In this document: in pieces, positions 34,722 to 42,461 of the stretch | Layout: every line of letters begins with the position of its first letter | Position numbering within the stretch: position 1 is the stretch's first letter | NCBI GenBank assembly: GCA_965219175.1 | Contig: CBDCNI010000001.1 | Span: 248,001 to 312,000 of the forward strand | Direction: 5' to 3' | DNA: 64,000 nucleotides | Source: JBBPZK01 sp965219175 | GTDB taxonomy: Bacteria; Actinomycetota; Rubrobacteria; Rubrobacterales; Rubrobacteraceae | Notes under the pieces: model-generated | Databases searched by the model: none | Seen by the model: the letters and a program-made list of their open reading frames with translations, nothing else | What the model was told of the DNA's origin: nothing | Translations under genes and position numbers: made by a program

Positions 34722-35906
34722 ATGCACTGGATAGGGTTCGACGTGGGCAAGGCGTTCCATTGGATGTGCGTGCTCGATGGTGAGGGCGAAGTCATTCTCT
34801 CCCGGCGGGTTGACGCTACCGAGGAGCAACTGGAAGCCGCTCTTTCGGAGATCGCGGAGCTTGGGAACACCGAGGAACGTATGGTCGCCATAGACATCGT
34901 GGGAGGGCCGGCCACCCTGCTAGAAGCCCTGCTGTTGGCAAGGGGAGAACGGGTACGCTATCTGCCAGGAACCGCCGTCAACCGGGCTCGCGATGCCTAC
35001 GTCGGCGGAGAGCGCAAAAGTGATCCACAAGACGCCTACGTGATTGCCGACCAACTGAGGTTGCGGTGGAGGTCACTAACCGAGGTGTGTGCCAGAGACG
35101 AGGCCCTGGAGGAGGTCAAAGTTCTCGTAAGCCACCGTGCCGACTTGGTACAAGAGCGGGTCCGGCGTATCTCGCGCCTGAGAGGTCTGCTTGCAGAGGT
35201 GTTCCCTGGCATGGAAAGCGCACTGGACTTGAGAAAGCAGGGGCCGTTGCTCGCGGTCACCAGGGTGGCGACGCCGAAGGCTGCCCGCCGACTCGGAGAG
35301 GCTCGTCTGGCCCGGTGTCTGAAAGCGAGGGGTGCCCTCAAGTCGAGCTCCCTGGCCGAACGGATAGTAGGTGCCGCCAAGCGGCAGCGCCACGAGACAC
35401 CAGCCGCCGAGGTGAAGGCGGCCCTCGCCGCCGAGATCGCTGCTGAAATACTAAGGATTGGCCGGCGTTTGGAGGGGCTCGACTCACGCCTCCAAGAACT
35501 GGTCGAGGCCGATCCCAGAGGAGCACTTGTGAGAAGTCTTCCGGGAATGGGACTCGTGCTGACGGCGGAGTTCCTGGCAGAGGTGGGCGACCTTACCCGT
35601 TTCGGCTCTCCCGATCGACTCGCTGCAGCCGCGGGTGTCGTGCCTGTGCTTAGGGCTTCCGGGAAGGTCTCTTACCAGCGAAGAGCTAGAAAGGGCAACC
35701 GTGCCCTGAAGAGGGTCTTCTACCGCTCGGCGTTCTGCGCGCTATCTAGCCACGAACCAAGTCAGGAATACTACCGGCGCAAGCGTGCGGAAGGAAAGGG
35801 TTCCCAACAGGCGATCATCGCCCTGGCGAGAAGGAGAGTCAACGTGCTATGGGCGATGCTCAGGGACGGGACGGCCTACAACGATCCGTTACCTGTTACA
35901 GCTTGA
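34722..35906 (+). CDS. IS110-family transposase (bridge recombinase)
   Basis: An about 394-residue DEDD-type recombinase. The N-terminal RuvC-like domain begins GFDVGKAFHWMCV with Asp near residue 6, continues through VAIDIVGGPATL, and ends with ERKSDPQDAYVIADQLR, which carries the DxxDA motif. The C-terminal half is the Tnp_20 domain: LVRSLPGMGLVLTAEFLAE, RFGSPDRLAAAAGV and the serine-type RRARKGNRALKR. The ATG at 34722 is chosen because GAAGGAGG lies 7 nt upstream. The gene is intact. No second copy is present in the window. Confidence 0.93.
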   Translation: MHWIGFDVGKAFHWMCVLDGEGEVILSRRVDATEEQLEAALSEIAELGNTEERMVAIDIVGGPATLLEALLLARGERVRYLPGTAVNRARDAYVGGERKSDPQDAYVIADQLRLRWRSLTEVCARDEALEEVKVLVSHRADLVQERVRRISRLRGLLAEVFPGMESALDLRKQGPLLAVTRVATPKAARRLGEARLARCLKARGALKSSSLAERIVGAAKRQRHETPAAEVKAALAAEIAAEILRIGRRLEGLDSRLQELVEADPRGALVRSLPGMGLVLTAEFLAEVGDLTRFGSPDRLAAAAGVVPVLRASGKVSYQRRARKGNRALKRVFYRSAFCALSSHEPSQEYYRRKRAEGKGSQQAIIALARRRVNVLWAMLRDGTAYNDPLPVTA

Positions 35907-36052
35907 AAAAAGCGTCAGGATACTCCCAACCAACCGCAACAAGCTCGACTACCCGCCTAGGGAAAGGAGGTTGGTCGGCGAGAAGATGGGTAGAATCAGG
36001 TTTTATAGAGATGTTTCGCGTTTTCTCCTACGTTCGAGGGAGGTCTTGGACG

Positions 36053-36715
36053 ATGAAGATGACTGTTTTTGGCGCTACGGGACCGACCGGCAGGCGTCTG
36101 GTCGAGAGGGGTCTCGCAGCCGGACACGAGGTTACGGCTTTTGTCCGCAAGGTCTCTTCGATGAACGCCAGCCACGAGCGGCTCACCACTTTGCAGGGTG
36201 ATGCGTTCGACGCAAGGAGCGTGGAGGAGGCGGTTGCCGGCAGGGATGTGATCTTCAGCGTCCTCGGCGGCGAACCGAGCAACCCACTCCACCCGCGCAG
36301 GTCCGGAGACCCCGACGGTCCAGCTTCGGCCGGGGCGAGGCACATAGTCGCGGCGATGAAGGAGCACGGCGTCGGGCGCTTCGTCTGTCAGACGGCCTGG
36401 GGCGTGGGCGAGAGCAGGCAGAACCCGGATCTACCCGGTTGGTTCTTCATGAACGTCCTGACGCCGCCCCTGCTCCGGGACGACTACGCGGACAAAGAAG
36501 CCGCTGAGGGGATAGTTCGAGAGAGCGGCCTGGACTGGACCATCGTGCGGCCGATGTTGCTAACCAACGGGCCGTGGACCGGTCGCTACAGGGTGGGTGA
36601 GGACCTCAACCCCGGACGGAGGTTCTGGATCTCCCGCGCAGATGTGGCCGCCTTCCTACTGGAGCAACTCACTACCGACGAGTTCATCCGCCGCTCGCCG
36701 GCCATCGGGTACTGA
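36053..36715 (+). CDS. NAD(P)-binding oxidoreductase (atypical SDR, NmrA-like)
   Basis: A 220-residue Rossmann protein. It begins MKMTVFGATGPTGRRLVERG (NAD(P) site TGPTGR) and continues with AFVRKV and an acidic GDAFDARS. The final part (GLDWTIVRPMLLTNGPWTG) is the typical C-terminal strand of NAD(P)H:quinone-reductase-like/NmrA proteins. The open frame extends to 35849 inside the IS element, but the ATG at 36053 follows GGGAGG and starts the Rossmann strand directly. Substrate unknown. Confidence 0.85.
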   Translation: MKMTVFGATGPTGRRLVERGLAAGHEVTAFVRKVSSMNASHERLTTLQGDAFDARSVEEAVAGRDVIFSVLGGEPSNPLHPRRSGDPDGPASAGARHIVAAMKEHGVGRFVCQTAWGVGESRQNPDLPGWFFMNVLTPPLLRDDYADKEAAEGIVRESGLDWTIVRPMLLTNGPWTGRYRVGEDLNPGRRFWISRADVAAFLLEQLTTDEFIRRSPAIGY

Positions 36716-36737
36716 TCCTCCGCGGCTGGTCTTCCGC

Positions 36738-37397
36738 TCAGGCTTTACTCGTAAGCTTTGCCTGAACGATCAGGCGTTTTGTGTAGTCGGGGAGAGTGCA
36801 GGTTTGGAGCGTCAGGATGCTCTTGCCCTTCACGGGTTTGGTTATGGAGAGGTTGCTCGGGCTCACGACGAATTCTTTGAAGACTTTGTAAGTGTACTTC
36901 TTTCCGTTGGCGTCTTTCACATAGACTTTGTCGCCGTTCTTGAGCTTGTTGAGGTCGAAAAAGGCGAGCAGGCTCTTCGTCCCCATATAGCCGAGCCTGT
37001 GCCCCGCGAGGTACGTGTTGGCACCTTTCTGCCAGGGAAATCCGGTACCCTTTAGGTGGATCGCCACGCTGTTGTTGAGGGTTTCTTCGTTGCTACCTAC
37101 GGCGTTTGGCACGGAAGCGTCTTTTACCCGGCTCATCGCCGGAATCGTCACCGTCAGAGTCTCGTCTTTAGGCCCGCTCGCGACCGGCGCGCCTTGAGTT
37201 TGCCCGCCCCCCGTCTGGCCGACGGTATTGATTTCGGGTACGTTGAAACCCTTGGGGTTCTTATTGTTGGTGGCTGTACTCCCGGCGGTCTGGCCGAAGA
37301 AACCGAGGAAAAAGAACACGATGAGCCCGACCCCCGCTCCTATCATGAGCAAGCTTATTAAACTAGGGATGAGCCTTTTGATCGACAACTTCTCCAC
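36738..37397 (-). CDS. sortase (class D/E-like)
   Basis: A 219-residue cysteine transpeptidase. It has an N-terminal membrane anchor (residues about 9-34), an Asn/Gly-rich spacer, and a sortase beta-barrel from about 80. The catalytic triad is visible: His133 (TYLAGHRLGY), Cys200 (LTLQTC) and Arg208 (TKRLIV). Family role: cuts LPxTG proteins and joins them to peptidoglycan. The candidate substrate in this window is the LPETG protein at 9754-10191. No pilin or housekeeping partner is adjacent, so it is probably a general-purpose sortase. Confidence 0.88.
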   Translation of the reverse strand: MEKLSIKRLIPSLISLLMIGAGVGLIVFFFLGFFGQTAGSTATNNKNPKGFNVPEINTVGQTGGGQTQGAPVASGPKDETLTVTIPAMSRVKDASVPNAVGSNEETLNNSVAIHLKGTGFPWQKGANTYLAGHRLGYMGTKSLLAFFDLNKLKNGDKVYVKDANGKKYTYKVFKEFVVSPSNLSITKPVKGKSILTLQTCTLPDYTKRLIVQAKLTSKA

Positions 37398-37509
37398 CTC
37401 CTACAGTATCTTCGGTTCTCCGCCTCGTTTGGATCAGAAACTACGTCTTCATTCGTCCCCATGTCCGTACGCGATGACGAACGGAACGCTTTCTATAGCC
37501 TGGGAAGGA
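37398..37509. other. sortase upstream region
   Basis: The 5' region of the sortase gene. No gene is visible and no clear operator was found. Confidence 0.3.
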
Positions 37510-37803
37510 TCACAGCCGGAGCACCTGCAAACGGGATGTGGCGGGCCTTCGTGCGAAACGGAAGGTACCCGGTAAGAAGCTCCCGCCGACCCTACGACAC
37601 AACTCGACTACCTTTCGGATCGGGCTATTGCTCCGGCGCGTCCGGAGGAACGCTGTCAAGGCGAAGAGGAGCGCGGCAGCGGGCTGCGTGTCCGCGACGG
37701 GGCTCTGGCGCAAAACCAGGACCAATATCAAGAGCGTCGCCAGGAACGCTACCCAACGGAACCTCGCGGCAGCGAGAGTCCTCTTTTCGTTATCTAAAAG
37801 CAT
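37510..37803 (-). CDS. possible small membrane protein
   Basis: A 97-residue frame with one clear transmembrane segment (FRWVAFLATLLILVLVLR) and a second hydrophobic stretch (AAALLFALTAFLR), then a basic tail. There is no ribosome-binding site, but TATAAT ends 10 nt before the ATG, compatible with leaderless expression. No homologue is recognised. An overlapping plus-strand frame (37461-37919) looks like a shadow, although choosing between them by eye is uncertain. Confidence 0.35.
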   Translation of the reverse strand: MLLDNEKRTLAAARFRWVAFLATLLILVLVLRQSPVADTQPAAALLFALTAFLRTRRSNSPIRKVVELCRRVGGSFLPGTFRFARRPATSRLQVLRL

Positions 37804-37904
37804 TGATCGAGGAATTATATACCGGCTCGGGTGCAGCGTTAGCAGTTACCGAACTCGCACTCCATAAGGTTCTTCACTCACTCGAACCAACCGATACCGG
37901 CTCT

Positions 37905-38522
37905 TCATACCTGCGGTGAGGGGTGTGAGAGACACGCCTTGAGCGCCACATCGGTCGGGGGGCGCAGGCCGTCCAGCGCAGCCTGCAGGATTGGCTCGAG
38001 GTACCCAGGGTCGCCGTGGATCGTGGCGATGGCGACGACCATGTCGAGGACCTGCTCGAGCGTGAGGTCGTCGCGGATTTCGTGAGCGTATTGCGCGGCG
38101 ACAAGAAGCGGCCGGCCGGCTGCTAGCACCCGGGTGCGGTTATTGTCGAATAAGGGGTTGCTGCTGTCCGTGTGCTCGAGCAGCTCGGAGGCGATGTGGC
38201 GCTTGCTGGTGAAGTAGGCAAAGAACCGGTGCAGCCAAGCCATGAACGCCGCTCCGGGCGTCTCGCCGTCGACCGTCCCGGCTGCCTGGCAGAGCGCGTC
38301 GACCTCGTCGGTGTAGAGAGCCTCAAGTAGCTCTCGGCGTCCGGGGAAGTTGCGGTAGAGGGTCGCCATGCCGACGCCTGCGCGGCGCGAGATCTCGGCC
38401 ATCGAGATCTCAGCCTCCGGGTCGGCGAACGCCGTGCGGGCGGCCGCGAGGATCTTGTCGCGGTTGCGCTCGGCGTCAGCACGCCTCGTGGGTGCTGGGG
38501 ACTGGTCAGTGGGCATTGGCAT
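37905..38522 (-). CDS. TetR-family transcriptional regulator
   Basis: A 205-residue regulator. The HTH lies at about residues 22-65 (RDKILAAARTAF, ISMAEISRRAGVGMATLYRNF, PGRRELLEALY), followed by a helical ligand domain with HTDSSNPLFDNN. It is divergent from an SDR/hydrolase/LLM oxidoreductase cluster across a 205-bp region with repeated operator-like sites. Likely autoregulated repressor of that cluster. Confidence 0.88.
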   Translation of the reverse strand: MPMPTDQSPAPTRRADAERNRDKILAAARTAFADPEAEISMAEISRRAGVGMATLYRNFPGRRELLEALYTDEVDALCQAAGTVDGETPGAAFMAWLHRFFAYFTSKRHIASELLEHTDSSNPLFDNNRTRVLAAGRPLLVAAQYAHEIRDDLTLEQVLDMVVAIATIHGDPGYLEPILQAALDGLRPPTDVALKACLSHPSPQV

Positions 38523-38531
38523 CTCTAAGTG

Positions 38532-38580
38532 GACAGGCTCTCCGTTATGGGTTATAGTGTATCGGACAGGCTCTCCGTTT
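38532..38580. promoter_or_regulatory. duplicated TetR operator flanking a -10 hexamer
   Basis: The 16-bp sequence GGACAGGCTCTCCGTT occurs twice as an exact direct repeat, at 38532-38547 and 38565-38580 (33 bp between starts, about three helical turns). Each copy is itself an imperfect palindrome of the form GGAnAGnCTnTCC. Between them lies TTATAGT, a -10-like element. This is a strong candidate for the binding site of the adjacent TetR repressor. Confidence 0.65.
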
Positions 38581-38727
38581 GCTAACGAAGCCGATTATAC
38601 CACCGGCCGCGACCGGCGCCCGGCCGCACAAGGAAGGAGCTCTTCATGGACTATCGACTTCTCTAGCGCAACAAGGCGGTATTGAACACAGATCAATGGA
38701 CGGCAATGAACATCAAGGGAGATCATT

Positions 38728-39480
38728 ATGCAGGACAAACTCGTCGCCTTGGTCACCGGGGCTAACAAAGGGATCGGACTTCAAATCGCGAAGGATCTCG
38801 CGGCGCACGGCCTCACCGTGCTGGTCGGGTCGCGCAACCTCGAAAGCGGCGAGACGGCAGCGAAGAGCGTTGGGGAGGATGCCCACGCCATCCAACTCGA
38901 CATCACGAATCAGGCCTCAATCGCCGCCGCGGTAGAGCGCATCCGGAGCGAGTTCGGCCGCCTCGATGTGCTCGTGAACAACGCGGGGATCTCGGATTCG
39001 GGAAGGCCGGGCAGGTCGCCCGCGGAACTCGCGGCATCGAACACTCCGAGTCTCGCGCCGATCGTTGATGTGCGCGCGGTCTTCGAGACGAACGTCTTCG
39101 GCGTCATGGCTGTCGCGCAGACGATGCTGCCGCTACTTCGTGAGGCGCCGGCCGGACGCATTGTCAACATGGGGAGTTCTTCCGGCTCGCTGACGCTGAA
39201 CTCAGACCCGAGCTATGAGCATCGCGCGGTATTCGGCGCTGCCTATAGCCCGTCGAAGACGGCCTTGCACGCGATCACGCTAGCCTTCGCCATTGAGCTC
39301 GAGCAGACAACCATCAAGGTCAACGCTGCGTGTCCGGGCTTCACGGCGACCGATCTTAATCACTTCCGGGGCACGCGCACCGTCGAACAGGGCGCGCGTG
39401 AAGCCGTCCGCCTCGCGCTCATCGGTGCGGAGGGTCCAACCGGCACGCTCTCGGACGAGGACGGCCCGGTCGCCTGGTGA
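38728..39480 (+). CDS. SDR-family oxidoreductase
   Basis: A 250-residue classical short-chain dehydrogenase. Motifs are the cofactor loop TGANKGIG, LDVLVNNAGI, the Ser in GSSSGSLT, the catalytic YSPSK and the PG motif NAACPGFTATDL. It is the first gene on the plus side of the TetR divergent region and is followed by a hydrolase. Substrate unknown. Confidence 0.92.
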   Translation: MQDKLVALVTGANKGIGLQIAKDLAAHGLTVLVGSRNLESGETAAKSVGEDAHAIQLDITNQASIAAAVERIRSEFGRLDVLVNNAGISDSGRPGRSPAELAASNTPSLAPIVDVRAVFETNVFGVMAVAQTMLPLLREAPAGRIVNMGSSSGSLTLNSDPSYEHRAVFGAAYSPSKTALHAITLAFAIELEQTTIKVNAACPGFTATDLNHFRGTRTVEQGAREAVRLALIGAEGPTGTLSDEDGPVAW

Positions 39481-39658
39481 TGTCGACTCGAGCGCGTCTT
39501 CGAAGGGCATCCGTGCCGCGACCCTCCGAGCCGAAGTTGGCTTCCGGAAGTTCTGTGAGCCTTTAGCGACATCGATAAGCGCACGCCGTGTGCGCCCGCG
39601 TCAATCGCCTCTGGTCGGCTAAGAGCAGAGGCGGACCTTAAGAAAAGGAGATCGTTCC

Positions 39659-40606
39659 ATGAGCGAACCGATCAATCAAACCGAAAATCTACCCGTCAGC
39701 GCGCCTACCCCTGTCGTCTCCGTAAGTCCGGTGGTGTTGGCAGCTCCGGGTCGCGGCGAGGATCTGCAGGTGCGAGTCTCTGCGCCTACGACCGGGAGCG
39801 ACCTCCCGATCGTCGTCTTCTCCCACGGGTTCGGCTTCTCGATGGACGGCTACGGCCCGCTGGCCGACTTCTGGGCCGCCCAGGGCTTCGTCGTCGTCCA
39901 GCCGACCCACCTCGACTCCGTGACGCTTGGCCTCTCCCCGGACGACCCCCGGACCCCTCGCATCTGGCGTTTGCGGATCGACGACCTCAAGCGCGTCATC
40001 GACGAGCTCGATCGTATCGAGGCGTCCGTCCCGGGTCTCGGCGGGAGGCTCGACCGTGGCCGCATTGCCGCCACAGGGCACTCCTACGGTGCCACGACGG
40101 CCAGCGCCCTGCTCGGCGCACGCGTCCTCGGCCCCGTGGGCGACGAGGAGGAGGACATGTCCGATCCCCGCGTCACGGCGGGCGTTCTGCTTTGCGTGCC
40201 CGGAGAAGGTGGGGACGACCTGACCCCGTTCGCGGCCGAGACCTTCCCGTTCATGCACCCGAGGTTCGACGCGATGACGCCCCCGAGCCTCGTTGTGGCT
40301 GGCGACCAGGACCAGTCGCCGCTGTCGGTCCGTGGCCCGGACTGGTTCACCGACGCCTACGCCCTGAGCCCGGGCGGAAAGAGCCTGCTCACCGTCTTCG
40401 GGGCCGAGCATGGGTTGGGCGGAGTCCACAAGTCCGTCGGTATGCCCGAGACGCCCGCCGATAACCACGAGCAGGTCGAGCTCGTCCAGCGGGTCACGAC
40501 GGCGTACCTTCGCGGCGCGCTCGGTCGCGGAGAGGAGGGGTGGTCGCGCGTGCGCGCGGAGTTGGAGGACGACGCCCATCCGCTGGGTCGACTAGAGTCG
40601 AAGTGA
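39659..40606 (+). CDS. alpha/beta hydrolase (chlorophyllase/PAF-acetylhydrolase-like)
   Basis: A 315-residue hydrolase without signal peptide. The oxyanion segment is VFSHGFGFS, the nucleophile elbow GHSYGATTA (Ser), the acid VAGDQDQSPL and the histidine FGAEHGLGG. AAAAGGAG lies before the ATG. The stop overlaps the next gene's GTG, so it is cotranslated with the LLM oxidoreductase. The ester or amide substrate is unknown. Confidence 0.87.
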   Translation: MSEPINQTENLPVSAPTPVVSVSPVVLAAPGRGEDLQVRVSAPTTGSDLPIVVFSHGFGFSMDGYGPLADFWAAQGFVVVQPTHLDSVTLGLSPDDPRTPRIWRLRIDDLKRVIDELDRIEASVPGLGGRLDRGRIAATGHSYGATTASALLGARVLGPVGDEEEDMSDPRVTAGVLLCVPGEGGDDLTPFAAETFPFMHPRFDAMTPPSLVVAGDQDQSPLSVRGPDWFTDAYALSPGGKSLLTVFGAEHGLGGVHKSVGMPETPADNHEQVELVQRVTTAYLRGALGRGEEGWSRVRAELEDDAHPLGRLESK

Positions 40607-41505
40607 GCCGACCGACGCTGGCCGGCCCCGTCAGCTTCGGGATCATGACCGCCCCGATGCAGGTCGACTACCACGATGTCCTGCGGGTCTGGCGCGAGGC
40701 GGACGCGATCCCACAGATCGAGCACGCGTGGCTGTTCGATCACCTCTTGCCGATCGGCGGCGACCCGAACGGGCCGATCTACGAAGGCTGGACCCTGCTC
40801 TCGGCCCTCGCCGCACAAACCGAACGCCTGCGCCTCGGCCTGCTCGTGACCAGCAACCGCTTCCGACCACCCGCGATGCTGGCCAAGATCGCCGCGACCG
40901 TCGACATCGTCTCCGGCGGACGCCTCGACTTCGGCATCGGCGCAGGCTCACGACCCAGCTACCCGCTGGCCCGGCGTGAGTACGAGGCACACGGCCTGCC
41001 CTTCCACGACTTCGCCCACTCCGTGGGGAGCCTCGCCGAGGCGTGCACCGTCATCCGACGGTTGTGGACCGAGACCGAACCATTCGACTTCTACGGCACG
41101 TACCACCACCTAACCGGAGCGTTCTGCAATCCTAAACCCATCCAGCGTCCCCATCCACCGATACTGATCGGCGGACGCTCTGACGCGACGCTGCGCGTGG
41201 TAGCCGAGCACGCCGACCTGTGGAACATCCCTGGTGGTGACATAGATGACGCGGTCCGCCGCAGCGCACTGCTGGACCGCTACTGTGCCAAGATCGGTCG
41301 CGATCCCACCTCGGTCACACGCTCGATCTTCCTGCCGGTTTCCTACGACCAACCCGGCATCACCCGGGACTCGATCGCTGAAGCGATCGACACCGGCTTC
41401 CAGCACATCGTCCTCGGCCTGCCAGCGCCCTACCCCGAAAACGTCGCACGATGGGTCGCCGACGAGGTTATCAACAAGTCGGCCCGGACCAACTTGACGG
41501 GCTGA
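40603..41505 (+). CDS. LLM-class flavin/F420-dependent oxidoreductase
   Basis: A 300-residue TIM-barrel oxidoreductase of the luciferase-like superfamily. Visible features are IEHAWLFDHLLP, TERLRLGLLVTSNRFRPPAMLAK, IVSGGRLDFGIGAGS and PHPPILIGG, the pattern of F420- or FMN-dependent members. The GTG start overlaps the hydrolase stop (GTGA), and it needs no extension into the preceding gene. It is followed by an ISL3 remnant, which marks the edge of this cluster. Confidence 0.88.
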   Translation: MSRPTLAGPVSFGIMTAPMQVDYHDVLRVWREADAIPQIEHAWLFDHLLPIGGDPNGPIYEGWTLLSALAAQTERLRLGLLVTSNRFRPPAMLAKIAATVDIVSGGRLDFGIGAGSRPSYPLARREYEAHGLPFHDFAHSVGSLAEACTVIRRLWTETEPFDFYGTYHHLTGAFCNPKPIQRPHPPILIGGRSDATLRVVAEHADLWNIPGGDIDDAVRRSALLDRYCAKIGRDPTSVTRSIFLPVSYDQPGITRDSIAEAIDTGFQHIVLGLPAPYPENVARWVADEVINKSARTNLTG

Positions 41506-41520
41506 TGAGCGGCCCGATCC

Positions 41521-41832
41521 GGAAGGAGAAGACGGCTGCGTTCGGCCTACCGCCATCCGGATCCAGCCCAGGGCAAGAAGATTATCACCCGCATCATCGA
41601 GTCGTTCCCGACCTGCCCAGTCTCCGAGATCACCCGACTCGGCCGCACCCTCAGACAGTGGCGGACGACATTCTTGGCCTACTTCGACGCCAGCCGGTCC
41701 AGTAACGGTGGCACCGAGTCCGTCAACGGCCTCATCGAGCTCCACAGCCGAGTCGCCTGCAGGTTCCACAACCGCAACAATTACCGGCTACGGATAACCC
41801 TAATTGGCGGCGGGCTCACCACCTCCACCTGA
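41521..41832 (+). pseudogene. ISL3-family transposase C-terminal remnant
   Basis: An open frame without a start codon reads LRSAYRHPDPAQGKK, SFPTCPVSEITRLGRTLRQW, TTFLAYFDASRSSNGGTESV, NGLIELHSRVACRF, NRNNYRLRI and ends at TGA 41830-41832. This is the terminal part of the DDE domain of ISL3-type transposases, including the last catalytic Glu region (GGTESVNGLI). The 5' three-quarters of the gene and any inverted repeats are missing. Confidence 0.88.
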
Positions 41833-41927
41833 AGAGAGAAGAGCCCCGATACCGTTCTCTTCCTCTAAACATTACTTCGTGGGAGCGTTCGCCGAAACCG
41901 GTAGGCTAAATGGAATAGTATGTGGAG

Positions 41928-42422
41928 ATGAGCAAAAGGGCGCGCAATTTTCTGCTATTGGCGGGGGCTTTCTGGGGGTTCGCGTTGGCGGTCGTCTCGT
42001 CGGCCGTTGCTTTTGGGGATCCCTTCAGCCTCAGCCCGTTTCTGGTGTCGGGATACGCTTGCGCGGCTTTGAGCAGCGCGGCCGGGGCCTGGGTAGCGGG
42101 AGACCTGGCGAGGAGGACCCGGAAACGAGAGACTAGTCTGGGGAGGTTTCTCGCGACCTTGCTGGTGGGGATCGTGCAAGCTCTGGTTGCGGCGCCACTC
42201 GCGGCGCTCTGTATCTGGGGAGCGCTGACGGTCAACATCTCCGGGTTTTCGGTCGAGAACTTGGGCGAAGTCTCGAAGGTCTTGAACATATTCCGGGACC
42301 CTTTGCTGTTCGCGCAGGGACTCATCGTTGCAGAAGCGGTCCTCGTATACTCACTGATCGTCGGCACCCTCCTCTCGCCCATCGTCGGGGCGACCATAAA
42401 CCGCCTGATCCACCTGCGCTAA
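41928..42422 (+). CDS. four-helix membrane protein, paralogue of the 32573 gene
   Basis: An about 164-residue membrane protein with four helices and no known domain. It aligns over its length with the protein at 32573-33058 (shared LLLAGAFWGFALAVV-type first helix and ...ISGFS...LLSPIVGATI end). The ATG at 41928 is chosen because the paralogue starts at the same point. TAGTAT lies 6 nt before it. It is convergent with nuoN. Confidence 0.65.
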   Translation: MSKRARNFLLLAGAFWGFALAVVSSAVAFGDPFSLSPFLVSGYACAALSSAAGAWVAGDLARRTRKRETSLGRFLATLLVGIVQALVAAPLAALCIWGALTVNISGFSVENLGEVSKVLNIFRDPLLFAQGLIVAEAVLVYSLIVGTLLSPIVGATINRLIHLR

Positions 42423-42461
42423 ACCTGGAGCTGTTGGATCCTTGGGTCCCGCCAAATCTTC

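Larger units (their letters stand above)
34530..35980 (+). mobile_element. IS110-family insertion sequence (ends approximate)
   Basis: An IS110-type transposase gene flanked by about 190 bp of structured non-coding DNA on its 5' side and about 75 bp on its 3' side. IS110 elements typically lack terminal inverted repeats, so the ends cannot be fixed by eye. The region before 34530 is likely the promoter of the gene at 33654-34457, and the region after about 35980 leads into an NAD(P)-binding protein. A 7-bp inverted repeat (35929-35935 / 35969-35975) lies close to the right end. Confidence 0.6.

Noticed and set aside
37461..37919. 152-codon plus-strand frame in the sortase-TetR gap
   Set aside because: Composition (Arg/Ser/Gly-rich, no helix or motif) is typical of a shadow frame, and the minus-strand membrane frame is more plausible.
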